Source: Bufo bufo (Eukaryota > Chordata > Amphibia > Anura > Bufonidae). Taken from it: DNA of 64,000 nucleotides. Each line of letters begins with the position of its first letter. Position 1 is the first letter of the stretch. Position numbers and translations under genes: made by a program. Positions 45,240 through 56,744 of the stretch are shown piece by piece. Below the pieces are notes generated by a model. The model searched no databases. It was not told the DNA's origin and saw only the letters and a list, made by a program, of their open reading frames with translations. The stretch lies in NCBI RefSeq assembly GCF_905171765.1, contig NC_053395.1, positions 188,979,577 through 189,043,576 of the forward strand, read 5' to 3'.

Positions 45240-47935
45240 TTTAGTCTCTAAACATTTTGCGTTGAAAGACAAGTTCTCTTTTGGGTAACTATGCCGCTCA
45301 CCGCACTAAACACTACTGGCTGGGCAAACTCAGCCAATTGCAGCCACAATTCAAGCTTGGCTGCCCTGTAGTCCAGGGGATCTTGGATCTGGGGTGACAC
45401 GGTGTAGTGCAAATATGCCACCCGCTGCTGGTTCAGGTTCTGCTCCATGTCCTGCTACTGTTGCTGGGTGGTTTTTTCAGTAAGCGGGTGAAGAAAAATG
45501 CTCATCAGAGACTTATAACTTAAGTTGGTGCTGATGGAGCAGATGCTGCTCCAGCCCCTCCATCCCACTCCAACAATCATGGCAGAGGAGTGTGAGCCCA
45601 GAGGGTCCCCCTGGTTAGACCTTCATGAGGATGAGTGATGATGCACATAGGCGGTGACCAACCGACTACAAAGGATGTCTTATCAGTATAGTTGAGTATT
45701 TCATCCCTCTTAGAAGGTGTAAAAAAGGCACCCCCATTTTGGCCCGGTAGCAATTGTCGAGAGCCAGTAGTCATCCCCCTGCCGAATGGTGATAATGCGG
45801 CTGTCACTACGCAAGCAACTCAGCATGCCTCTGGCCATTTGCGCAAAGGCTCAGAGGGACTCCCTGCCTCCATTTCCACTGCATACTGCCACGGTCTGTT
45901 GGAGTCATCTGCATCATCTTCGTCGTCTCCCTCCATCTCCTTATGCTCCTCTACTGTCGCTTGGGCAGATAAACCACCTAGAAGTGCATGAACAGTTTCC
46001 TTGCAGTTGGGTGGAAGACTTCAGGAACCAGGTGACAACCAGATTGAAGACATGCACCAAGCAGGACACATGGGTCAGCCCTCCCTGTGCAGAATGTTCT
46101 TCCTGTTATAAGTGACCATTGTTCCTATCTCCAGTTGGCGAGGAGACAGCCAGGATTCGATTTCTTGGTTGATGATGCAGAGCGGTTCCTCCCGGGTGTG
46201 ACTCCGTTCGCCCAGGCTGACCAGGTGCAGAACCGCATGACAACACTGTGCTTTGCATAGGTGTTATGCTGGAGGACCACTCTGAACTGTGCCTATGGTT
46301 GAGGCTGAGGTCAAGGTGGAGGATGAGGAGGCAGAGGAGGACATTGGCGCAGAAATCCAATGACTATGACTTGGAGGCGGCATTGCCATCACCTGGCAAA
46401 GTTGCTGGTGTGCCTGGACCGGAACCACATTTACCCAGTGGGCTGTAAAGGACATGTATTGTCATTGACCATAGTTATAGCTCCACACGTCAGCGCTGGC
46501 ATTGACTGTACCAGACGCCGACAGGCTCAAGGACTGGCCAACCTTCTGCTCAACATACGTGTGCAGGGCTGGTACAGCTTTTTTTTAGAGAAGTAGTGAC
46601 GGCTTGGGACTCTCAATCATGGGTGGGCACAAGCCATCAGGTCTCTAAAATGTTTAGAGTCCACAATATGAAAAGGAAGGGACTGTAGTACTAGCCAGGT
46701 GCACATTCAGCTTCTGCACCATTGGATGAGTGCACGCATACTGTTGTCTCTTTACCATTACCTCGGTGATCGATCGCTGGCAAAACACGTGACGAGGAGT
46801 AGGAGGAGCATCAGGAGTAATATACGAACGGAAGGAACGACAACTTCCCTCTGCTGAGGTTTAGGAGCCCTGACTGCTGGAGAATGGGTGCAGGCCACTG
46901 GTGCAGGTTGCTGCATCAGGCTGTACCACTACATTAGTGCCATGGTTTTCCCAGACCACTTTATGGTGATGTTTCATGTGTTGACGCAGGGCCATGGGGC
47001 CAACATTAGCACCCTGACCACGCTTCACCTTCTGCCCACATATCCTGCCTACCGCTATGCTAACGTCCTCCAGCGACATCATAAAAAATTCCCACATTGC
47101 CGAGTATGTGATTTTACCCCCACCACTCTGTGCTGATTGACTGGCGCTGCCTTTATGAACCCGTGCATCGCTAGTTGTTTCGTGACAGGTAGGCTCCTGA
47201 GTAGTAGATGGTCTACCTTGGGCACGTTTGGCTCCAGATCTCCCACTGCTTCCACCCTGCTGGCTCATCGCATGGCTGCCGCCCTGCTGCTGTCTCACGG
47301 GCCTGCTGCCACCCTCACCCACTGATGATAATGATGATGATGCCCCCTCTTCTCCTGGCTACATCATCATCCACTACTGTCTGTTTGTCACTTATGTCAC
47401 CCTCACCAGTTTCATGGCCATGTCCCTGACCGTTTGCAACACGTGCTCCCACCTGACTGTCATTATCGCTAGTTGCATGCCTAAGGGAGGGCTCAGCGGA
47501 CCTCTCTTCCATGTCTGTGCTGGCCTGTAGCTGCTGACTGTCCTCACTAAGCTTGTCCTTGCTGAAAAGTGGAGCAGAGCTGGCAGCATACAGTACTTCC
47601 CGACCAGAAGGAGCAGCAAAAGAAAGAGGCAGCTGCAAGACAGGTGAGGGCACAGATGTTGTTCCTGGGCCATATCAACTAAGTGTGGTGTCATAGGAAA
47701 CCACCAATTCCTGGCTGTGTGTATCTGTTGTCACCTGATATGATGTTGAAGAGTGAGTCAACCATTCTAGTACATCTGGATTGTTGGTCGAAACACGACC
47801 ACTGGATGACAGTGGCAGCTCTGGCCTGTTGCTGTGGCTGCTGCTACCACCACCCCTTCTTCTGCTGCTACTTGTGCCGGCTATAGCAACAGTTTTGCCA
47901 CTGTACGTTCCTTTTGAGGGCCTAGGCAACTGTCT
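45240..47935 (-). pseudogene. BED-finger hAT transposase, heavily decayed
   Basis: Order on the minus strand: Ser-rich leader (47315-47929); BED zinc finger near 46990-47110 (SAMWEFFMMSLEDV ... ICGQKVKRG ... ALRQHMKHHHKVVW); a decayed catalytic region with stops in all frames (45500-46700), which includes an acidic stretch EGDDEDDADDSN near 45920; and the hAT dimerisation domain at 45248-45448 (SPQIQDPLDY ... LAEFAQ ... GIVTQKRTCLSTQNV). The first Cys of the BED Cx2C pair is Gly (codon 47047-47049). The SSVxSERVF segment of the dimerisation domain is scrambled. It cannot make a protein, but shows that an autonomous hAT once lived here. Element ends not found. Confidence 0.8.
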
Positions 47936-47969
47936 GTATGGTAACTGAATCAGAATGTAACTATGTAAC

Positions 47970-48450
47970 TAAGTATAAATGGCGCAGCAGGTGAACTAAA
48001 TAAACGTGCCTATATATTAGACCACCTGTTGACGCTGAGTCTGATGTACAGTAAGTCTATGTATAACAGAAAAGATTAAGTATTAATGGCGCAGCAGGTG
48101 AACTAAATAAACGTGCCTATATATTAGACCACCTGTTGACTCTGAGTCTGATGTACAGTAAGTCTATGTATAACAGAACAGATTAAGTATAAATGGCGCT
48201 GCATGTGAACTAGATAAACGGGCCTATAAATTAGACTGACTGTTGACACTGAGTCTGATGTACAGTACGCACCTATATTTTGGACCTCCTATTGTCAATG
48301 AGTCTGGCGCACAGTAAGTCTATGTATAACAGAACAGATTAAGTATAGATGGCACAGCAAGTGTACTAAATTAATGCGGCTATATATTAGCCCTATTGTC
48401 AATGAGTCTGGTGCACAGTAAGTCTATGTATAGCAGAAAATATTAAAGGG
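47970..48450. repeat. Tandem repeat, unit about 107 bp, four copies
   Basis: ATGGCGCAGCAGGTGAACTA recurs at about 47980, 48087, 48194 (changed) and 48349, each followed by TATATATTAGACCACCTGTT and TACAGTAAGTCTATGTATAA. Later copies are diverged or shortened. It lies just upstream of the hAT remnant. Confidence 0.85.
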
Positions 48451-50299
48451 GTTATCCGAGTTATGGAAAAAAAAAACATATAAAACTCATCAGGACATGC
48501 ATATACATTAGTTAACCACCTCAGACCCCCTAGCTTAAACCCCCTTAATGACCAGACCACTTTTTACAATTCTGCACTACACTACTTTCACGGTTTATTG
48601 CTCGGTCATACAACTTACCACTCAAATTAATTTTACCTCCTTTTCTTCTCACTAATAGAGCTTTCATTTGGTGGTATTTCATTGCTGCTGACATTTTTAC
48701 TTTTTTTGTTATTAATCGAAATTGACTGAAATTTTTGCAAAAAAATGAAATTTTTCACTTTCTGTTGTAAAATTTTTCAAACAAAACTACATTTCTATAT
48801 ACATTTTTCTCTAAATGTATTGTTCTACATGTCTTTGATTAAAAAAATGCAATAAGTGTATATTTATTGGTTTGCGCAAAAGTTATAGCGTTTACAAACT
48901 ATGGTACAAAAATGTGAATTTCCGCATTTTGAAGCAGCTCTGACTTTCTGAGCACCTGTCATGTTTCATGAGGTTCTACAATGCCCAGACAGTAGAAACA
49001 CCCCACAAATGACCCCATTTCGGAAAGTAGACACCCTAAGGTATTCGCTGATGGGCATAGTGAGTTCATGGAAGTTTTTATTTTTTGTCACAAGTTAGCG
49101 GAAAAAGATTATTATTTTTTTTTCTTACAAGTCTCATATTCCACTAACTTGTGACAAAAAATAAAATTTTACATGAACTCACCATACCCCTCACGGAATA
49201 CCTTGGGGTGTCTTCTTTCCAAAATGGGGTCACTTGTGGGGTATTTATACTGCCCTGGCATTTTAGGGGACCTAAAGCGTGAGAAGTAGTTTGGAATCCA
49301 AATGCGTAACAAATACCCTGTGAAATCGGAAAGATACTCTTTGGAATTTGGGCCCCTTTGCGCACCTAGGCTGCAAAAAAGTGTCACACATGTGGTATCA
49401 CCGTACTCAGGAGAAGTAGGGCAATGTGTTTTGGGGTGTCTTTTTACATATACCCATGCTGGGTGAGATAAATTTCTCTGTAAAAGACAACTTTTCCCAT
49501 TTTTTTATACAAAGTTGTCATTTTACAGAGATATTTCTCTCACCCAGCATGGGTATATGTAAAAAGACACCCCAAAACACATTGCCCTACTTCTCCTGAG
49601 TACGGCGATACCACATGTGTGACACTTTTTTGCAGCCTAGGTGCGCAAAGGGGCCCAAATTCCAATGAGTACCTTTTAGGAGGGCATTTTTAGGCATTTG
49701 GATTCCAGACTTCTTCTCACGCTTTAGGGCCCCTAAAATGCCAGGGCAGTATAAATACCCCACAAGTGACCCCATTTTGGAAAGAAGACACCCCAAGGTA
49801 TTCCGTGAGGGGTATGGTGAGTTCATGTAAAATTTAATTTTTTGTCACAAGTTAGCGGAAAATGATTTTTTTTCTTTTCCTCTTACAAAGTCTTATATTC
49901 CACTAACTTGTGACAAAAAATAAAATTTTACATGAACTCGCCATGCCCCTCACGAAATACCTTGGGGTGTCTTCTTTCCAAAATGTGGTCACATGTGGGG
50001 TATTTATACTGCCCTGGCATTTTAGGGGCCCTAAAGCGTGAGAAGAAGTCTGTAATATAAATGTCAAAAAAATTTTACGCATTTGGATTCCGTGAGGGGC
50101 ATGGTGAGTTCATGGAGATTTTATTTTTTTGTCACAAGTTAGTGGAATATGAGACTTTGTAAGAAGTCAAAAGTGATCTTTTTATAGCGCCACAGCGATT
50201 TTACGGTGTTTTTGCAGCGATCAGAATTATTTTTTTTCGATCACTGCGGTGGGGCGGACTAAACGCAAGTGTGTGCACAAGATCAGGCCTGATCGGGCG

Positions 50300-50870
50300 A
50301 ACACTGCGTTTTTTGTAGAGCCTATAGAACATGTCCTATTCTTGTCCGCAATTGCGGACAAGAAAAGGCATTCTCTATATAGTTCTGGCAATGTGCAGAT
50401 CCACAAAATGCGGAAAGCACATTGCCGGTGTCCGTGTTTTGCGGATCCGCGGTGTCCGTGTTTTGCGGATCCGCGGATCCGTGAATCCGCAAAACACATA
50501 CGGACGTCTGATTGGAGCCTTACAGGGGGGTGATCAATGACAGGGGGGTGATCAGGGAGTCTATATGGGGTGATCACCCCCCTGTAAGGCTCCATTCAGA
50601 CATCCGTATGTGTTTTGCGGATCCGTGGATCCGCAAAACACTTACGGACGTCCGAATGTAGCCTTACATGGGGGTGATCAATGACAGGGGGGTGATCAGG
50701 GAGTCTATATGGGGTGATCACCCCCCTGTCATTGATCACCCCCCTGTTAGGCTCGGATCCGCAAAACACATACGGACGTCTGAATGGAGCCTTACAGGGG
50801 GGTGATCAATGACAGGGGGGTGATCAGGGAGTCTAATATGGGGTGATCAGGGGTTAATAAGTGACAGGGG
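50300..50870. repeat. Tandem and inverted blocks with MITE-like sequence
   Basis: GGGGTGATCAATGACAGGGG and GGAGTCTATATGGGGTGATC recur at about 50525, 50670 and 50800, alternating with TTTTGCGGATCCGCGGATCC-type blocks like those of the Harbinger-like MITEs. Suggests a captured MITE followed by local duplication. Confidence 0.75.
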
Positions 50871-51034
50871 GGGTGTAGTATAGTGTGGTGTTTGGTGCTA
50901 CTTACAGAGCTGCCTGTGTCCTCTGGTGGTCGATCCAAGCAAAAGGGACCACCAGGGGACCAGGTAGCACGTATATTAGACACTGTTAACAAAACAGCGT
51001 CTAATATACCTTTTTGGGGTTAAAAAAATCGCAT

Positions 51035-51075
51035 CTACAGCCTGCCAGCGAATAATCGCCGCTGGCAGGCTGTAG
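51035..51075. repeat. Conserved subterminal hairpin, second copy
   Basis: CTACAGCCTGCCAGCG and CGCTGGCAGGCTGTAG form a perfect stem; counterpart of 29555-29595 with different but still pairing bases. Confidence 0.75.
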
Positions 51076-51517
51076 ATGTACTAGTTTACCTCCGGTTCCT
51101 GTGAACACGCGCTCCTGTGTGCGCGCGTTCACAGGAAATCTCGCGTCTCGCGAGAAGACGCGCCGATGCGTCCAGGAGGAACAGATCGACCGCCCGCAGG
51201 ACGCAATCCTGCATTAGGCGGTCCTGAGGCGGTTAATCTTGATTTCTTAAGAGAAAAACCATACTAACACCTTTGCATAGTTCTGTTATTCTTGCTTTGT
51301 TTACATGCTGCAGCAAAGCTGAGGGGGCGTGTACCAACAATGCCTGAGCTCGCCCTCATGAATATTTGTGGGTGTGAATAATCTGCCCTTCCCCGCCCCC
51401 TGCTCTGCACAACCTAACCGTGCATACAAACACAGTCACATGATCATCTCCTAGCTCACACAGGCAGAAGATCTTCCTGTCACATTGCAGATCGATCTAT
51501 ATCTCTATATACATATA

Positions 51518-53077
51518 CAGGGAGTGTAGAATTATTAGGCAAGTTGTATTTTTGAGGATTAATTTTATTATTGAACAACCATGTTCTCAATGAACCCAAA
51601 AAACTCATTAATATCAAAGCTGAATATTTTTGGAAGTAGTTTTTAGTTTGCTTTTAGTTTTAGCTATTTTAGGGGGATATCTGTGTGTGCAGGTGACTAT
51701 TACTGTGCATAATTATTAGGCAACTTAACAAAAAACAAATATATACCCATTTCAATTATTTATTTTTACCAGTGAAACCAATATAACATCTCAACATTCA
51801 CAAATATACATTTCTGACATTCAAAAACAAAACAAAAACAAATCAGTGACCAATATAGCCACCTTTCTTTGCAAGGACACTCAAAAGCCTGCCATCCATG
51901 GATTCTGTCAGTGTTTTGATCTGTTCACCATCAACATTGCGTGCAGCAGCAACCACAGCCTCCCAGACACTGTTCAGAGAGGTGTACTGTTTTCCCTCCT
52001 TGTAAATCCCACATTTGATGATGGACCACAGGTTCTCAATGGGGTTCAGATCAGGTGAACAAGGAGGCCATGTCATTAGATTTTCTTCTTTTATACCCTT
52101 TCTTGCCAGCCACGCTGTGGAGTACTTGGACGCGTGTGATGGAGCATTGTCCTGCATGAAAATCATGTTTTTCTTGAAGGATGCAGACTTCTTCCTGTAC
52201 CACTGCTTGAAGAAGGTGTCTTCCAGAAACTGGCAGTAGGACTGGGAGTTGAGCTTGACTCCATCCTCAACCCGAAAAGGCCCCACAAGCTCATCTTTGA
52301 TGATACCAGCCCAAACCAGTACTCCACCTCCACCTTGCTGGCGTCTGAGTCGGACTGGAGCTCTCTGCCCTTTACCAATCCAGCCACGGGCCCATCCATC
52401 TGGCCCATCAAGACTCACTCTCATTTCATCAGTCCATAAAACCTTAGAAAAATCAGTCTTGAAATATTTCTTGGCCCAGTCTTGACGTTTCAGCTTGTGT
52501 GTCTTGTTCAGTGGTGGTTGTCTTTCAGCCTTTCTTACCTTGGCCATGTCTCTGAGTATTGCACACCTTGTGCTTTTGGGCACTCCAGTGATGTTGCAGC
52601 TCTGAAATATGGCCAAACTGGTGGCAAGTGGCATCTTGGCAGCTGCACGCTTGACTTTTCTCAGTTCATGGGCAGTTATTTTGCGCCTTGGTTTTTCCAC
52701 ACGCTTCTTGCAACCCTGTTGACTATTTTGAATGAAACGCTTGATTGTTCAATGATCACGCTTCAGAAGCTTTGAAATTTTAAGAGTGCTGCATCCCTCT
52801 GCAAGATATCTCACTATTTTTGACTTTTCTGAGCCTGTCAAGTCCTTCTTTTGACCCATTTTGCCAAAGGAAAGGAAGTTGCCTAATAATTATGCACACC
52901 TGATATAGGGTGTTGATGTCATTAGACCACACCCCTTCTCATTACAGAGATGCACATCACCTAATATGCTTAATTGGTAGTAGGCTTTCGAGCCTATACA
53001 GCTTGGAGTAAGACAACATGCATAAAGAGGATGATGTGGTCAAAATACTCATTTGCCTAATAATTCTGTACAGGGTG
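51518..53077 (-). mobile_element. Tc1/mariner element, DD37E type, 1560 bp
   Basis: TA at 51516-51517 and 53078-53079. Each end has two copies of an AATTATTAGGCAA box: outer at 51530 and 53053, inner at about 51710 and 52880, an IR/DR layout like that of Sleeping Beauty-type elements. The outermost 12 bases differ between ends (CAGGGAGTGTAG against CACCCTGTACAG). Inserted in a TA-rich tract. Confidence 0.9.
51843..52859 (-). pseudogene. Tc1/mariner transposase, DD37E, one premature stop
   Basis: A cut-and-paste transposase of 338 codons from ATG 52859 (MGQKKDLTGSEKSKIV), normal length. Codon 37 (52749-52751) is TGA in the first helix-turn-helix (KLLKRDH-stop-TIKRF); CGA-to-TGA by CpG decay is the simplest cause. 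Otherwise open. Catalytic residues by codon number from that ATG: Asp144 (WTDEM), Asp237 (MQDNAPSH), Glu275 (NPIENLW), which leaves 37 residues between the last two. That spacing matches the DD37E group known from vertebrates. GGGGVLVW glycine box present. The downstream open part begins at a GTG and is not a likely independent start. Confidence 0.92.
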
Positions 53078-53088
53078 TATATCTATAT

Positions 53089-53138
<50 letters not shown>

Positions 53139-53198
53139 AAGATGTAGATATATTATATATGTATATAGAGATATAGATCAGTAAATATCATCTATATA
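53078..53198. repeat. TA microsatellite between two Tc1 elements
   Basis: Uninterrupted TA run at about 53092-53130, then GAGAGAGAAAGATGTAGATA. The complement of 53130-53190 occurs at 54260-54335, so the DD36E element sits in the centre of a dyad. Confidence 0.95.
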
Positions 53199-54247
53199 CA
53201 CTCACCTAAAGAATTATTAGGAACACCATACTAATACGGTGTTGGACCCCTTTTGCCTTCAGAACTGCCTTAATTCTACGTGGCATTGATTCAACAAGGT
53301 GCTGATAGCATTCTTTAGAAATGTTGGCCCATATTGATAGGATAGCATCTTGCAGTTGATGGAGATTTGAGGGATGCACATCCAGGGCACGAAGCTCCCG
53401 TTCCACCACATCCCAAAGATGCTCTATTGGGTTGAGATCTGGTGACTGTGGGGCCCATTTTAGTACAGTGAACTCATTGTCATGTTCAAGAAACCAATTT
53501 GAAATGATTTGAGCTTTGTGACATGGTGCATTATCCTGCTGGAAGTAGCCATCAGAGGATGGGTACATGTTCTCATTCTGTTTACGCCAAATTCGGACTC
53601 TACCATTTGAATGTCTCAACAGAAATCGAGACTCATCAAACCAGGCAACATTTTTCCAGTCTTCAACAGTCCAATTTTGGTGAGCTCGTGCAAATTGTAG
53701 CCTCTTTTCCCTATTTGTAGTGGTGATGAGTGGTACCCGGTGGGGTCTTCTGCTGTTGTAGCCCATCCGCCTCAAGGTTGTGCGTGTTGTGGCTTCACAA
53801 ATGCTTTGCTGCATACCTCGGTTGTAACGAGTGGTTATTTCAGTCAACGTTGCTCTTCTATCAGCTTGAATCAGTCGGCCCATTCTCCTCTGACCTCTAG
53901 CATCCACAAGGCATTTTCGCCCACAGGACTGCCGCATACTAGATGTTTTTCCCTTTTCACACCATTCTTTGTAAACCCTAGAAATGGTTGTGCGTGAAAA
54001 CCCCAGTAACTGAGCAGATTGTGAAATACTCAGACCGGCCCGTCTGGCACCAACAACCATGCGACGCTCAAAATTGCTTAAATCACCTTTCTTTCCCATT
54101 CTGACATTCAGTTTGGAGTTCAGGAGATTGTCTTGACCAGGACCACCCCCCTAAATGCATTGAAGCAACTGCCATGTGATTGGTTGACTAGATATTTGCA
54201 TTAATGAGAAATAGAACAGGTGTTCCTAATAATTCTTTAGGTGAGTG
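53199..54247 (-). mobile_element. Tc1/mariner element, DD36E type, internally deleted, 1049 bp
   Basis: TA at 53197-53198 and 54248-54249. Perfect 29-bp ends starting CACTCACCTAAAGAATTATT. The transposase runs into the left inverted repeat. About 170 bp are missing between the first two catalytic residues. Confidence 0.92.
53206..54099 (-). pseudogene. Tc1/mariner transposase, DD36E spacing, in-frame internal deletion
   Basis: Open 297-codon frame from ATG 54099 (MGKKGDLSNFERRMV). N-terminal helix-turn-helix pair intact (residues 10-115). First catalytic Asp at 155 (WFDESRF), second at 189 (QQDNAPCH), Glu at 226 (NPIEHLW). The last two are separated by 36 residues, a spacing described for the DD36E group. 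Only 33 residues separate the first two, against about 90 in relatives, so roughly 57 residues including the glycine box are gone; the junction lies near residues 179-183 (MYPSSDG). The last codons (MVFLIIL) are written by the terminal inverted repeat. Catalysis is unlikely. Confidence 0.9.
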
Positions 54248-54249
54248 TA

Positions 54250-54460
54250 TATATGTATATAATATAGTTACTGATCTATCTCTCTATGTACATATATGAT
54301 ATATCTACATCTTTCTCTCTCTATATATATAGATATATGTATATAGAGATATCGATTGGTAAATATATATCTCCATATAGTTATACAGTATATAGATGGT
54401 ATATATATATGTATTTAGAGATATAGATAACTAAATATATATCTCTATATACATATAGAA
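54250..54460. repeat. TA-rich low-complexity tract
   Basis: Interleaved TATATA and ATAGAGATA motifs continue the tract broken by the two Tc1 elements. Confidence 0.9.
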
Positions 54461-54479
54461 AAAAAGAAAAAAGTGGCAG

Positions 54480-54700
54480 CACCGTCTCTAATGCAAACAA
54501 GGGGGTGCAACTGGCCCAATATGGATATTAGCAAGTCCAATACATAAAAGTCAAAAAAGGTGGGCAGCACTCCATGAGATAAAAAGGTACAAAAATCTTT
54601 ATTTACCCAAACAGGACATGCGACGTTTCGGCTCTATGCTGGAGCCTTTCTCAAGCAGGGGCTCCAGCATAGAGCCGAAACGTCGCATGTCCTGTTTCGC
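54480..54700. repeat. Retroelement end with a perfect 38-bp inverted repeat
   Basis: Arms 54609-54646 and 54660-54697 are exact complements (CAGGACATGCGACGTTTCGG in the left arm) around a 13-base loop. Each arm holds GGCTCCAGCATAGAGCCGAAAC, the stem II - GAAA part of a hammerhead-like core; the CTGANGA box is degenerate (TTGAGAA). A minus-strand AATAAAG lies near 54600. Confidence 0.7.
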
Positions 54701-56744
54701 ATTTCAGAATGGTAGGCTGTAATTAACTTGTGCACCTGGGCAATTCATGGGCTTATCCATCTGGCCCAAAGTTTTTCATAAATTGCTTGCATATTTTCTT
54801 TTAACTGTCGAGTGTCAATAATAGAGATTTCCCCTGACTCATGTCATGAAAGATGAGCTCACCATTCATTATGAACAGACTGTTAGTGGATCATTTGATG
54901 ATGATGTCATCTGTAAAGGTATATTAAGGTGTCTCCGCCGTCCAGGTGGTGATTCACAATTTGCCAATGGCAACTTGTCAAATTAGCACCTGTCAAAATA
55001 TAAAAAAAAATATAAAAAAGTATAGAACTGAATAATATACAGATAAGGATCTCAGTAATAGCAATGGCCCAGTGCCCCTATGACAACACATAGGTGCCAG
55101 AGCGCTGGAACGGGAAATATTGGGACAAAGCAAGTGGTGTACAAAGAAGAGAAAGGCCCCATAGAAAAGGTAAAGCTGGACCCCTGGATCTCTTTTCCTC
55201 CATCTCCATTCCATGAATTTTGGTTTCCTTCCCGACCCCTTGCTTACTAACAATTCAGTAATTGCAAAGATGATGGGATCAACCCGGCTTGGGTCCTCTC
55301 TCTACATGTACCCTATGGTCTGCTTCTATGGTATACCATATAGTATACGTATATATCAGTAGACACAGATACTATTCCCCCCCGGAGGCTTGTAACATAA
55401 GCCTATGATAACTCAGCAATGAAATACAGAATAGCTTTAGTATAGGGCTTGTTAAAGGAAATTCAATATTCATGATATATGCATGAAATTCAATGTATGC
55501 TCCCTTCTACTATACGGACATGTGCTTGCAAATCTCCATACCACCAAAGCCACCTAATATACAGTATCTTTACATAGGTGATTGACATAGCTGAAGGTTA
55601 AAAAAGATATATGCATTTTTTGGCAAGGAGTACCAGAAGATTTTTTTAATTTTTTGCATTGCTGCGCTCAGAGAGCCAAAACATCCTCCGTTGACATAAC
55701 TGTATAAGGGCTTGGGTAGTGCCCTGGAGCAAGGGTGCTTTGGACTATGGACATTTGTGGACATTTGCCCCTATTGCTACTACGCAAAGCCATCAACACG
55801 CTGCTTTATTGCACTTTGAAATGTTAACTTGCACTATGTTGATTGTGATATATCTTGTTAATTTGCCTTGCTATTGCACTATTTGTGCACTGCACTGTGG
55901 AAAGGGTTAATACATAGCCAGCTAATATTGAGAGACTTTAGGACTTCCTACCTATTTAGAGAGGGAAAAAGACCAGACACACTGACCTTCTGACTGGTTT
56001 GGCTCTGTTGTTTATGTCTTAAGACTTGTTTACATCTGGAAAAACTGCTTAGTCATTCCCGTAGACATGCATTGAAACTCCAAACAAGTCTATGACAGGA
56101 TAAAATGGTTACATTGTTTCTGTTTAGGCTGTGCTTCTTCACTCCACCCTTCCTACTAGAAGGTTCTAGTTCAGCTAGAAACTGTAAATAAGGCTGGCAG
56201 TTATAGCCCTTAGTTGTCTACAGATAGAGACCAGTGCATAGTAGGAGAGACTCTGCCAGACTGCGTGGTTGACAAGAAGAAAAAGCTGAGATCAGGATGC
56301 TAAGCTACAAACCCCAGGTTACCAGACCATTGAACAGGGCTTCAGCCGGATGACTGAGCCACTGACCCTGGGCCACCAGCCTTTAGCCAGGGTACCTGAG
56401 AGAGAGAGAGGAACAGCTAGCTCAGGCATTTCCTCAACAGGAAACCTTCTTCTGCCCGGGGGAGACTGGAAAAGCCAGCTTAGTGTCTTGCCTGTATTGT
56501 TTTGCACTTGACTTCCTCCAGTAAAGAGGCACACTGTTTTATTACAAACCCTGACTCTCTTGAGTTATTTCACATTGAGATGCACCATGCCTTACTATCC
56601 GTTCTGGAGAGGAGTAACATGTAGTGACATATTGATGGTGTCCAGGGGACCCAGTGTAGCATTGGGACCACCCCAAACCTTACCAGTGCACTTGTATATT
56701 TGCAGGATCAGATGTATTTTTCTGCGGTACAATTTTGGAGCATA
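54701..56744. other. No recognised gene; possible LTR-like sequence at 55750-56620
   Basis: 55750-56620 has LTR-like features (CCAGTAAAGAGGCAC, TTACAAACCCTGACTCT near the end) but no convincing TG...CA edges with a duplication. The remainder holds nothing supportable. Confidence 0.25.

Larger units (their letters stand above)
48512..51236. mobile_element. Non-autonomous piggyBac relative, 2.73 kb
   Basis: TTAA at 48512-48515 and 51233-51236; ends CCACCTCAGACCCCC and GGTCCTGAGGCGG. The left 600 bp follow 20989-21590 closely; the inverted-repeat unit appears reversed (48940-49115), forward (49126-49480), reversed (49522-49860) and forward in part (49880-50045). The right part shares GATCAGGCCTGATCGGGC, the terminal hairpin and CTCGCGTCTCGCGAGA with 29030-29680. 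No transposase. Confidence 0.88.

Noticed and set aside
50227..50595. 122-codon frame, minus strand
   Set aside because: Falls in tandem and inverted non-coding blocks of the non-autonomous piggyBac relative.
55750..56620. A third solo LTR
   Set aside because: LTR-like words are present, but I could not find TG...CA edges with a matching short duplication.
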